Source: Saccoglossus kowalevskii
Lineage: Eukaryota > Hemichordata > Enteropneusta > Harrimaniidae
Direction of reading: 5' to 3'
Assembly: GCF_000003605.2 (NCBI RefSeq)
Contig: NW_003135837.1
Coordinates: forward strand, 185,034 to 216,664
Length of the DNA stretch: 31,631 nt
Made by a program: the position numbers and the translations under genes. Below are positions 11,469 to 21,552 of the stretch, in pieces. A model generated the notes under the pieces. The model ran no database searches and was not told the origin of the DNA. It worked only from the letters and a program-made list of their open reading frames with translations. The number at the start of each line of letters is the position of its first letter. Within the stretch, counting starts at the first letter, position 1.

Positions 11469-11865
11469 TCACCTGAAAAGACCATTGATACTGATAGTTG
11501 ATATCATATTTTGTGCTTTTAAAATTATATTTTATATTTACTGTGATATTTCTCTTGTCTAAAAAATGTCTAACTTACAAACTGAGCATCTGAATTCCAT
11601 ATTTGTATAGGGACAACCATAAATTGTCTTACCTCAAGAGTATGCAACCAATCAAAGCGCAGATTACATGCATGCGTAGGCAGTCGCGGAATTTCAATTC
11701 TGTTTAGAGGGGTTCCTACGACGTACAATGATTCTACCCCTATAACGGAAACAGAAATGCATGACGGGTGTGCCACGTTAAAACATGAACACAATATCGT
11801 CGTATGATGGCGTCATATCTTGAAATAAATGAATTATTCAAAATATTTACTTGCCATGTAATCAT

Positions 11866-12880
11866 TATTTTTATTTTATTTTTTTATTAGACGCATAAAA
11901 TCCTTAGGAAAGGATAAAAAGGGTCTTACAGAAAAAAATTAAAAAACTACAATCTAAAAAGGAAAACCAAAAATAAAAACTTTTCTAAAAATATAAAACA
12001 AATCAAAAACAATAAAGACAATTTGCAGCCAATGGTGAATACAGAATATAGAATGAACACAAATGAATGAATGTAGCCTAATACACTGATAGTCGTTGCT
12101 GTTTTGTTCCATAGTTGTTTTTTAAGAAGACAGCTAAGGCTGGTGCTAGAGTATGGTTTCCCATAATCCAAATGAATTTATTCTGACTATTTTCTTTATC
12201 AAAATTTGGAACTTTATTATTTTGTGCAGTCAGCAATAATTTGTCCCTATGATGACTGTAAGCTGGACATTTCATTACAAAATGTTGCTCATCCTCAATT
12301 ATATTTTGGCTGCACATATCACATGTTCTTTTATCCAGTGGTACATTATTATGTCTGATTTTCTCAATTTTAAGGTCTTGGTTGCTTGTCTTGAATTTTG
12401 CAATTAACCTTCTAAGACCATGGTTCTGCATATTAATTAGGTAATTTTCAATTTTTAAATCTTGTTTGAAAAGTCTGTATGTTCTTAGTTTGTTTTTAGC
12501 CAAGGTTTGTTTTCTATTATCATTATGCATGTCTAAGATCCATTGGTTCTCAAATGATTTGTTTATTTTTTTATGAATAAAGTCTAAATTTTTCTTATTT
12601 ATTATTTCACTTGAGTTTATAATGGTTACAACATCAATATCTTGCATGAGGGTTTCTACACTTGTAAACCATTTACTTTTTACATTCTTATTTACTAAGT
12701 AGGCTTCTCTTAATAATGTGTTATCAGAGTTTGTTACCCGGATGAAATACTTAAGTGGTTGTTTTTTTTTTTGATAAAACAGTCAATGGGGTACCTTCCT
12801 AGCTCACCATAAACAACCATTTTTGGTGTGAATTTGGAGAGACCAAGAATGAACTAACAAAATGAAACTGTCATGTCAAC
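11866..12880 (-). mobile_element. 5'-truncated LINE insertion with A-rich 3' tail
   Basis: The ORF remnant is followed on the minus strand by about 190 nt of A-rich 3' UTR ending in an AAT/AAAAT-rich tail at about 11890-11866. This is the expected 3' end of a target-primed insertion. The element lies about 460 bp upstream of the SAR1 TATA-like box, in the same orientation. The 5' boundary is uncertain, and I could not define a target-site duplication. Confidence 0.72.
12078..12880 (-). pseudogene. LINE (non-LTR retrotransposon) ORF2 C-terminus, 5'-truncated and broken
   Basis: Minus-strand reading resembles the end of a LINE reverse-transcriptase polyprotein. Near 12826-12773 it reads MVVYGELGRYPIDCFIK. 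A frame change occurs at an 11-A run (12772-12762), after which QPLKYFIRV leads into 189 residues down to the stop at 12080-12078. These include KNKLRTYRLFKQDLKIE and a Cys-His knuckle, CX2CX9HX4C, at 12323-12267. A further in-frame stop (12856-12854) interrupts the similarity upstream, within FC-stop-FILGL. Endonuclease and catalytic RT motifs are absent. This is a dead 5'-truncated copy. The clade is not assigned. Confidence 0.82.
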
Positions 12881-13245
12881 AGCGTCAAATGTGAACACTT
12901 TTATTCTGACACGTATGAAACTAAATGTTTGGACAGTGTGAAAACCCGATATAATATTCAGGGACTGTCCATGTTAAAACTTCCATTATGATTAACCCTA
13001 TCGCAATTCAAAATTGTAGAGGGCAAATATTTAAGAGAACCACTACAATAGGTTTACATACGCTTCTTAAGCAGGTGGCATTAAATAGCAAATCACTTAA
13101 TACTGTTTTTATTCACATTTACTTTACTTTACTTTATTGCCTTTATGCTGAAATTCAAGTACAGCTGCTTCTTGCCGTCTTGGACGTTCAAGGTATAATG
13201 TTCTAGCTTACTTACTGACTTCACAGAACGCTGAACGGATCTTTC
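12881..13245. other. Intergenic, nothing recognised
   Basis: AT-rich sequence between the LINE remnant and the TIR element. A short TTTACTTTACTTTA run occurs near 13120-13135. Upstream LINE sequence may extend a little way in, but I cannot support it. Confidence 0.4.
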
Positions 13246-13581
13246 TATCCTCGGGGGCGGACATCCGGGCATTTTCTACCGCCTGGCAACCCTCGCGGTG
13301 AAAACAAAAAACAAAAACTTGCAGAAAACGGTACTTTGCGATAGTTGTTGAGAGTCCCCTGAACAGTGTGACAAGATTAGCCCTATGTATGTAACATATA
13401 TGAATTTGGTTGTTCAGAATTACTTCAAAGTTGAGTTTGTGTTGTTTTCTCGGGTTTTCACCGGCTCCACCGGCGTTCCACAGCAGCGCACACAAAGCCC
13501 GTAGAAATACGTGGTACAGTGGTGCGCGTCTTAGCAACGTAGAACATCCGTGACGTCACGGTAGCTCCGCCCCCGAGGATA
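13246..13581. mobile_element. 336-bp TIR element carrying a perfect CRE palindrome
   Basis: Perfect 16-bp inverted ends TATCCTCGGGGGCGGA (13246-13261) and TCCGCCCCCGAGGATA (13566-13581). If TA is the target duplication, the TIR proper is TCCTCGGGGGCGGA. The interior is GC-richer than the flanks and includes CCGTGACGTCACGG (13548-13561). The open frame inside has no transposase motifs, so it is called non-autonomous. Confidence 0.72.
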
Positions 13582-14932
13582 CACAGTCATTTAGAAGCCG
13601 AAATTCCGAATAAAGAGTACTAATTATTATTTTTCCCGGATTTTTAATGATACTTCAAAAAAAATAATAATAATAAAATAAACAAAAAAAACTCTGTTCT
13701 GGGGATTGTGTAGAAAATTATGGCTGCATTATGGATAAGACGACCGAATGACTGCCGGGTATGACTGTTGTTGTATTTGGTGCATATGCGACGCGCATAA
13801 TTAAAACTTGTCTGCGTTTTCAGTACTTTCAGTGACTGTGGATTTATGGTATAAATAACAGCTTCAACATTTCTTTAAAACGTGAAAAGTAATATTTCTT
13901 CGTAGGGCATACATACTAACCCTTTCGTAAACGTAATTTATATTAAACTGGTATATTCAAACGTTTAGGCACAGTTCGGTGTTGATGGACTGTGGTTTAG
14001 GCAAGCACTGATCGTGCGTGCTTGGCACTGCGGTGTCGCAATAACTCTATGCACAATGCATTTGTGATACGCTTAAAATTATTGACATGACCATTAATTC
14101 AGACACGTTTCCGTTGTTCATCGCACAAATATTATTTCACATGTGGGTAAAATTGAGGACAAATCGGAATCACAGGTAAAATACATGCAAGACTTATGTA
14201 GCAAAACCTAAGGTTTGATTCGTAATAGTAGTTTATGAATAAATAAACGCTGCTCGGACTGATAAATATGATATATAGAAGATAATATTTGGTAATCGTA
14301 GTCCTAAATAACTATTAAAAATAGCTAGACGTTTCGAGCAATGGCTCTTTATCGATAGCATAGAAGAAAGTCTAAGGTTTGATTCAACTTTTTGAGCGCC
14401 ATATTTTTTTTCTCTGTTCAAAAAGTTGCGTGCAACGAATATTTAACATTAATATTTCATTGGCTGCAGATCCTGGAAATAAAATGAAAAAAGTAGATTC
14501 ATATTGTGAACGGTGATAAAGGATAACACTCTGATGACAAACCATATTGTTACGTACTGTTAAAATCAGTATGATGTCATGATAAAGTTCAACTAGGTGA
14601 CAGCTTTCAAAATCGCTCACCTGGCAGCGCAGACATACGTTGGTTGACGGGCGGCTGTCCACCCAGCTGAAAATCCTTGGGAGAACATTGATTACATAAA
14701 ATAAGTGAAATGACATGACATAATTTTTCATAAAAAAGGTCACCAATTAGCCCAAATACACACTTCATAATGACAGCGTTGTACAAAAACTACTTCTGTT
14801 TGAATACCGGAAACTGAAATAAGATAAAAAAGATACTAGACTATAAACAATATTAATAGATTCCCCACAAAATAAATGTTTTATGTATATTTTTCTACAC
14901 AGAATTGGCATGTTGAGAGCTCTCAGGTAATG
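13582..14932. other. Intergenic, no supported gene
   Basis: A short plus-strand ATG frame at 13720-13758 (MAALWIRRPNDCR) runs into CGG|GTATGA, a weak donor. No following exon was found, so it is not called. The rest is AT-rich without recognised content. Confidence 0.4.
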
Positions 14933-15179
14933 TTAAAGCGGGAGGGTCGTCATCGCGCATGCGCGGGAATTGAATCCCAAGCGAGGATAACAACACACCT
15001 ATGGCCATCTGACGCATGCGCAAGTGACGACCCCCCTCCCCCNNNNNNNNNNNNNNNNNNNNNNNNNNNNNNNNNNNNNNNNNNNNNNNNNNNNNNNNNN
15101 NNNNNNNNNNNNNNNNNNNNNNNNNNNNNNNNNNNNNNNNNNNNNNNNNNNNNNNNNNNNNCCCCCTCCCCCGCTTTAA
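14933..15179. mobile_element. TTAA-flanked inverted-repeat element, interrupted by the gap
   Basis: Left end TTAAAGCGGGAGGGTCGTCA; right end CCCCTCCCCCGCTTTAA, both opening on TTAA. An internal arm GCGCATGCG (about 14956-14965) pairs with CGCATGCGC near 15013-15021, followed by AAGTGACGACCCCCCTCCC, which complements the left end. TTAA flanks suggest piggyBac- or Kolobok-like integration; this is inferred. Confidence 0.68.
15043..15161. other. Assembly gap (119 N)
   Basis: Run of N with CCCCCCTCCCCC on the left and CCCCCTCCCCC on the right. The matching C-rich edges suggest a collapsed or unsequenced duplicated end of the palindromic element; the true length is unknown. Confidence 0.99.
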
Positions 15180-16046
15180 TACATATGCACCTATGGAGCA
15201 GCAACAACGATGAACAACATTTTAAAAATCATACCTTATAATGAATCAAGTTTGAATAAGATTATAAGCAAATTCACAAAAAAGTCTGGAAATTCACTAA
15301 AGTATATGTAAATTTGTTGAAATGTTTTTACAAGATTAGGATTCATGTCAATAATAATATACAACATATATTTTTCATACCACGAGGCCAAGCAAAATTT
15401 TGGGATATGAAGAAAATAATCTCACCATAGAAACCAGCTTAAAATGCAAGTTTTGAAAATTTTCAATTACATTTCAGACTCTTTTTATCTGGAAACATTG
15501 TTTCGGTAACCATAATTTATTTTGTATTTTTGGTATCCTGATGACATTAACTCATAATAATTAAATGATGGACATAATGTATAATCTTAATTCAGCAAGT
15601 GCATAAAAAAACAAATTAAGCTAAACTAAGACTTCTAATTTTACTGGCACCAACAAATAAAACACACTCCATAGATAAGGTATGTAATATCATTTATTCA
15701 ATAATAATATATAAATAATATTATTTCTGATTCTCTTTATAACTTACATAAAGGGTAATATGTAATGAACAGTGCTAACAATTCAATTCAGATGCTAAAG
15801 GTGAAATCCGGGCAAACATCATAATGCTCCTAGATGAAAGAGTTTCACAAATGTAGGAGAATGCAATTTACAGTCTTTTTTATATCTAGATATTCAACTT
15901 TTCATTAGTTTATGTAGTCCACCATGTTGATTCATCAGCAAAGGATTGTGGGTAAAGTGTGACATCATAACCACTGTTATTAAGTAAATAATTTAATCTA
16001 TAACTTCAAAAGTTCATCTAGGAACATTATTTTGTTAGTCTGGACT
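15180..16046. other. Intergenic, AT-rich, nothing recognised
   Basis: Short AATAATATA-type runs occur near 15350 and 15700-15725. No exon or element supported. Confidence 0.4.
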
Positions 16047-16093
16047 TTAAAGCGAGGGAGTCGTCACCGTGGGTGACGCCCCTCTCGCTTCAA
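16047..16093. repeat. 47-bp palindrome related to the 14933 element
   Basis: TTAA precedes AGCGAGGGAGTCGTCACC (16051-16068), then GTG, then GGTGACGCCCCTCTCGCT (16072-16089), then TCAA. The sequence AGCGRGGGNGTCGTCA is shared with the end of the element at 14933, so this looks like a minimal family member. Confidence 0.72.
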
Positions 16094-16133
16094 GGTAAAT
16101 AATTATGCACATAATATCAATAAAACTAAAAAG

Positions 16134-16390
16134 TTTGCAATTGTTTAATAGCATACGACTTATTTTTTTGTGTGAATCTGATCTTGCATGCTTGTAATAT
16201 AAATGAGAATTCAATTCATATGCAAATTTTTCTAATTAATTCATTGTGCATCCAAACCTGATAACATTTGCAATTGTTCCATAGTATGTGACTGCTCAGT
16301 CATATATGTCAGGCAGACAGACAGACAGACAGACAGACAGCAGTACGACATAAGCACCTGTTGACTGTCAACAAAAGCTAATGAAATCAA
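16134..16390. repeat. Partial tandem repeat, GACA microsatellite and hairpin
   Basis: TTTGCAATTGTTTAATAGCA (16134) recurs as TTTGCAATTGTTCCATAGTA (16267), a 133-bp period. Next come (CAGA)n from about 16312 to 16341, the small hairpin TGTTGAC-T-GTCAACA (about 16360-16374) and AGCTAAT. The order matches the arrays at 49-420 and 5040-6165. Confidence 0.7.
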
Positions 16391-17935
16391 AATGTAAATC
16401 TAAACTGTTAATAACAATACGTCCTTTTATAGCAGAAAATGCCACACATACATTTCTTATTATACAATAGCGGGATTGTGGCACCACAGTTTAAGAAAAC
16501 AGGAAAACAGGACACATACATTTGACATATGAACACCAAGAATAACAAAATTTAAAACAAAATTTACATTAATCTTCCGAAAAGTATTGCTTTTAAAAAT
16601 GGCACAACTGTCCCCTCCACAAACACAAGCGAATACACATATGCACGCACACACGCAGATATACGCACACCCATATATCACATGATCACTTATAGTGAGT
16701 TTACCGTTAATGCCAGCAGTGACAGTAACCAGTTAAATGTATCAAGCATTTGTTACCAAGGAATGGCAGTGGAAGCATTTGATAAATATAAAAACTAAAG
16801 TGACATACAACTCAACATGAATAAACCAGTAATGTTATTTCACAGTGTCTCCACCACAGGACGTTCATTTCATTTCATAACATCACAGGTTCATTTACAA
16901 TCACAGTTGTTACACTGCACTCAATATGAGTCTTGTATGACATATATAATAAATTAAATATTGGTTGTTTTCACGATATTCAAAACACAATAACTAAAAT
17001 GGTTAATTCTCTCCATACACAACACAGTTTTTAAAATATGGTAGCAATACTGTTGTATGTAACAACTTTATATGATCAGCTCTGATTAAGATATACTAGG
17101 TAAATTTTTTGTTGCTTACTAAAATTATTTTAAAAAGAATAATAATGAAAATCCGATGCCTAAGTATTGAATGATGACACGAGTCGGTACAAAACTTGAA
17201 TAATATGCACTTTGAGGTTTAAGATGCTGTAAACACCATATAGACTGTGGGTTGGGACGCTGTAAACATCCTTTATATATCTGTATACATATACTACAAT
17301 AAATGTTATTATAAGATTAGAGGAAATAATTAGTTTCAGTTTTATAAATTTGTGACTTGTCTTGATGTGAATGGATATCAATAACCCATTCACTATCGTT
17401 TCCATCACAACTAGTCCTGCTTTATATCACCTTATTTCAACAAAGTTAGTCATAATTTTATCGTGATGATTGTGATACTCTTTTTCCAATTTTACGACTG
17501 AAAATCCTCAAAAAGGTTTCAAGATTTCTTTACATCAATTTCCTGATATAAATTATATCTAAAATAGGACATCAATATTCATGTGTTGGCAGGATACTGT
17601 AAATGGCATTATTATACATAAAGAGATACCTTAGTACTGTAGAACACATTATTCTTGGCTGAATTTAATGTTTTATATTGTTTTATTGATTAATATCTGT
17701 AATTTTCACTGTTTGAAAGCGAATGAAACTGAATTACCGTATTTGCTCTATTACCGTTGTAACGTATATGCTTATATAAATTACAGAGGCGTTTCTATGG
17801 TAACATTTAATGATTCCCTATAAAACAAAAAGGAATTTGGGTTTACATGCACTGTGTTTGGAGATGATCTTTTAATAGAGAAAATACGGTACATGCAGTG
17901 TGTACAATATCACTAGAAATGGTTTGAATGAACAT
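16391..17935. other. Intergenic, nothing recognised
   Basis: Includes an ACGCACACAC-type simple tract near 16617-16675. Otherwise AT-rich with no supported exon. Confidence 0.4.
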
Positions 17936-17995
17936 TACTGTAAAATACTTTTCGCTTGGAATTAAATTTCGCTATTTTCACTGAAGGAATTCCAA
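17936..17995. mobile_element. 5' fragment of CTGTAAAA-type MITE family B
   Basis: TACTGTAAAATACTTTTCGC and the following 40 bases match the left end of the full copy at 18727-18922 (GCTTGGAATTAA, GCTATTTTC, CTGAAGGAAT). No right end follows. Confidence 0.7.
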
Positions 17996-18111
17996 ATATT
18001 GAATGATTACGCACATAAGGCTGCCACCAGGGTTTGCTGATTCTGTTCTAAATTTTTTTGGATTTTGGCATTCCCATGATGTATCCTTGGGAGGAAAATA
18101 TGTATAATAGT

Positions 18112-18218
18112 AAGGTTATTATGAGAATAACGTAAAGTATGCACTCAGACAGTACGTCAGTTGATGCTTCCACTGTACTGTCTTCGTGCATACTTTACGG
18201 TATCTTCGTAATAACCTC
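18112..18218. mobile_element. 107-bp foldback element
   Basis: Arms of about 44 bp (18112-18155 and 18175-18218) pair around a 19-nt loop. The core GTAAAGTATGCAC is perfect in both arms, and GACAGTAC closes the loop. Mismatches are few and near the outer end. No internal coding capacity. Confidence 0.8.
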
Positions 18219-18726
18219 ATATTCACTGACGCAGTGATGGCATAATGCTGGTAAAAATTTGCATTTAGCCGAATGGTGCACCAGAAATAAAAAAAAAATG
18301 TTTTGACCTAACCAGTCTAATCAGGTAATGATCTCACAACAGCAACATAGCTTGCAATGTTTTTAGTTTGGTATTCGGAACAATATATAAAATATATATA
18401 ATCGACTACAAATATAAATGATAAATTACATGCATATACTATTAATAAAGATTATTATTATTAATAAGAAATAAAAGGTAACAATAAAATTCAAGTTATT
18501 CCGCAAGATTACATAAATAATAATATGGATCCTATATAATACACAGTTAGAACTACTTTTACCGGTATGTCATGCTTCACTGATTAAAAACGCGCATAAT
18601 TTTGTAAATGATTTTTAGATGTGTGCATTGGATATTAGCCTCTTAACTTCTAATGGATGAAATACAGTAATCTGACATGGTTGCACAGGTAATGTACCAT
18701 TTCAATGTCCAATGGATGAAACAGTG

Positions 18727-18922
18727 TACTGTAAAATACTTTATTTTCGCTTGGAATTAATTTTTGCTATTTTCGCTGAAGGAATGATTCAGTGAAAATA
18801 AAATCTTTTCTATATTTTACATTCAACTCATCAAAAATCAGTGAAAATAAATTCCATACAAAACACCCAAAAAGTCTTTTCAGCGAAAATTAATTCCAGC
18901 TAAAATAAAGTATTTTACAGTA
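18727..18922. mobile_element. CTGTAAAA-type MITE family B, full copy
   Basis: Begins TACTGTAAAATACTTTATTT, ends AAATAAAGTATTTTACAGTA. The inverted ends extend some 45 bp with mismatches (TTTTCGCTTGGAATTAATTT against its partner from 18880). TA edges as in families A and C. Confidence 0.85.
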
Positions 18923-18950
18923 ATTGGCATGGTTTCACAAATGCTGCAGC

Positions 18951-19162
18951 TACTGTAAAATGACTAATTTTTGTTGGGTTTAAATTGCGCTGATTTACCA
19001 TTTCAGGCACATTCAGTGTGTTTTAAATTCACGGTTTTATCATTTAGAATAATGTGTTCTATGCTAAATGTTACAAATTCACTGGGTTTCAATTTAGCGC
19101 ATTTTCCAGTCAGCGAAATAAGCAAAATTAAAACCCAGTGAATAATTAACCCCTTTACAGTA
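18951..19162. mobile_element. CTGTAAAA-type MITE family A, copy 2
   Basis: Begins TACTGTAAAATGACTAATTT and ends CCCCTTTACAGTA. It aligns end to end with 4205-4418, sharing CACGGTTTTATCATTTAGA and AATAATGTGTTCTATGC with small changes. It lies 28 bp from the family B copy. Confidence 0.85.
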
Positions 19163-20049
19163 TTAAACTTTTAAGTGACATTACCCCATTGTGCAGCACT
19201 GGGAATCTCTACAATAACTGCTGACTGAATAATATGTCTAATTCAATTACATTATACCTCAATGACTCAAGATAATATTATTGCACTAACAATATATAGC
19301 ACAGAAAATATTTGGCAACAAAGAAAAAAAAGTCAAGTAGTGGTTATATCATGTAAAAATAATCAAAATTGATAAAATAATGCTGGAAGAAAGTTTAAAG
19401 TATCAAACAGAGGTCTTGCTAGCAATGCTGACAACATGTCCTAAAACGAACACGGCCAAAACAGATACATCATATGTATTATTCTACATTTCCTGTATTC
19501 ATTTTGTGAATGCTCCCATTTATCAGTATCAGTTTATAGTTACTAATAATTTAAAATAATGACACAGTAACAACATTTTATGGAAGCCAGGTAGGCTTCC
19601 AATTTCAAAAGTTGGTAGTCCTGTAGTAATACTTGGTAGTCCATCATGTTTTGTAGAAATTTTAAAGCATGCCAAAAAAAGTGTGAACAGAAATAAATAA
19701 ATAAATGTCACATTGTAAGTAGGAAACCCATAACGTTGAACATACATTTGTTGACGTCAAAGTGTATTATTTTTGTAAATTTCTAGCAGTCTGTTTGGGT
19801 TTACTATATTTGAAGATACAACCCTAAGACAGGAATTGAAATGGTTGTCTGTGTGTCTTAGGCTACTGTTAATTTTAAGCCTTGAGACACACCTACATTT
19901 TGTGTACCTATATGTATGCATGAAGTTAATGTTATGTTATGTGCATTTTTAGAATGCAAAATGTGTTGCATTCTGCACATGTTTGTTTTCAAGACGTCTG
20001 AATAATGTCAGGAGAAGATTGGAAAACAGTTATCAGCGTTTTCATCTTT
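19163..20049 (-). other. 3' flank of the membrane-protein gene
   Basis: Probable 3' UTR nearest 20049. No canonical AATAAA on the minus strand was found close to the stop. Nothing else recognised. Confidence 0.4.
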
Positions 20050-20368
20050 TCAATTTGTATCATGCGATGAATTGCAGGAACTATCAACAAAGTCAAGATA
20101 TTGCCAACCAAGTATAAGATAGCAGAGACTGGAGCTTATTGCAAAGAGAATACGAATAAAAGTCTTTTCTGGAAGCAGGTTCTTAGAGGTTGCCCATAGA
20201 AGCACCGAGCCAAAGTTGAACATAGCTGTTAAATACACTGTCCAGCGAACACGCTGATACGCAGAAGCTTTCTGAAGAGATGGACGACTGTAGAGGTACA
20301 AACCAATACCTAGCTGGGCATTGAAGAAAAAGCTACTGGCAATTCCTGTGTGATGTCTTGGAAAAATA
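20050..20368 (-). other. Membrane-protein gene, exon 2 (coding part)
   Basis: Acceptor TTCTTGCAG precedes 20368. The exon supplies the last nucleotide of Ser52, then IFPRHHTGIASSFFF and the rest, to TGA at 20050. It carries three of the hydrophobic segments. Confidence 0.82.
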
Positions 20369-21552
20369 CTGCAAGAAACAAATTGTTATTAAAGTGTTAG
20401 ATTTGAAGTCCTTTTTTTTAAAGATTTTTTTGGTTCACATTATTTTTTTTTTGCATTGATCAATACCATAGGACACTTACATTTGAAGACACTGCACAAA
20501 CTTGAACTTTTAGGTATAGTCAAATATTCATAAATATTTAGAAATACATGTACTTCTGAAAAAAATCAGGCTATTGACTCTTGAGGACAACAAACTACAC
20601 CTTTGTCAGTATAAGCAACGTAATTACAGAATAACTCTTCTCATGTAACAAATCAGAATTCCCAAAAACAAAAAGAGAATGCTTTAGATCAGCCAAATAG
20701 TGATGTTTTGACTGCATGAAAATGAACCAATTTTTAATTTTGTTTGTTCAGCAAACAAAATTTATGCCAACTTTAGTCATGATAAATGTTAAACAGCCTA
20801 TAGAATTATAGTGGATTACATTATGAACAATTAATGTTTTGTCAATCACGTGATAAAATAAAATGAACAGCAGTTTAAATAATTGTCTTCAGTACTTCAA
20901 CACAATTCTCTGCAGATAATATATGGTTAAAAATGTACATTGGATAATTAAATTATTTTTAGACTTACATCAAGGAAGAAAAATGAATTTTTTTAATTTG
21001 ATTATTTCAATCTTGCAATAATTAAATCATACATGGATAATAATGGATTTTTTTTCTATGAATAATGTATTTATTTACAGTATAACATTACCGTGACGGG
21101 GGAGTTGGTGTAAACAGTTTAATGTAAACAGATAAACACATTAAGTCATTTGGCAAATTCCACGCATTCCGTCATATTTTTTTGTTTCGAAGCATTTCGG
21201 GCTACATATCACCAGTGGGTATCGAGTATGATATTCGATGTTTCTTGTTTTCTACATCAATTATGGGTCACGATTTAAAGGGCGTAACCGGGGTTGTTTA
21301 CATAGCACGGACACAAAGGCTGGTCAATCTGACCTTTCCTGGGTCACCCTCACTTTCACTCACTCAAAGGATGCGAATATAGGGAGACAACACTGACCTG
21401 CGAAAAAGTTTAGGTTGCACGACGTTCACTGCAAAGGTAGAGTAGCTGATAGCACCGATACACGGCAAGTAACACGAACATAGGCGCTCTACATTGGCTT
21501 CTAATTTCTTAATACGGAATCTCGACAACGGATCATCATCGACCGCCATCAT
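20050..21552 (-). CDS. Multi-pass membrane protein of unknown family, two exons, 157 aa
   Basis: Exon 1 codes from 21552 to 21398 and ends CGCAG|GTCAGT. Exon 2 runs from 20368 (after TTCTTGCAG) to the TGA at 20052-20050. The phase-2 junction makes Ser52, and the total is 474 nt, 157 residues. TAA and TGA lie in frame upstream of the start, so the N-terminus MMAVDDDPLSRFRIKKLEAN is complete. Hydrophobic segments: about 30-46 (short), 58-80 (ASSFFFNAQLGIGLYLY), 94-112 (VYLTAMFNFGSVLLW) and 122-145 (FIRILFAISSSLCYLILGW). A basic loop with PSLQKASAYQRVRW separates segments 2 and 3, and the tail CNSSHDTN is polar. This suggests 3-4 membrane passes with no signal peptide. I do not recognise the family. 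The clean splice phases and strong hydrophobic pattern argue for a real gene. Nothing nearby suggests a partner. Confidence 0.82.
20369..21397 (-). other. Intron of the membrane-protein gene
   Basis: GT-AG intron of 1029 nt, AT-rich. It contains an 11-bp inverted repeat near 20735-20761 (AATTTTGTTTG and CAAACAAAATT around five bases). No coding exon or element was recognised in it. Confidence 0.75.
21398..21552 (-). other. Membrane-protein gene, exon 1 (coding part)
   Basis: It starts with tandem ATG codons (21552-21547), encodes 51 residues plus two nucleotides, and ends at donor AG|GTCAGT. The first hydrophobic segment is LPCIGAISYSTFAVNVV. The transcription start is not evident; no TATA box is seen just upstream. 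Confidence 0.8.

Noticed and set aside
13208-13537. 109-residue minus-strand open frame
   Set aside because: It lies within the TIR element at 13246-13581, and its composition is explained by that repeat. No transposase residues.
13720-13758. Candidate first exon MAALWIRRPNDCR with donor GTATGA
   Set aside because: Weak donor and no downstream exon in frame that I could recognise.
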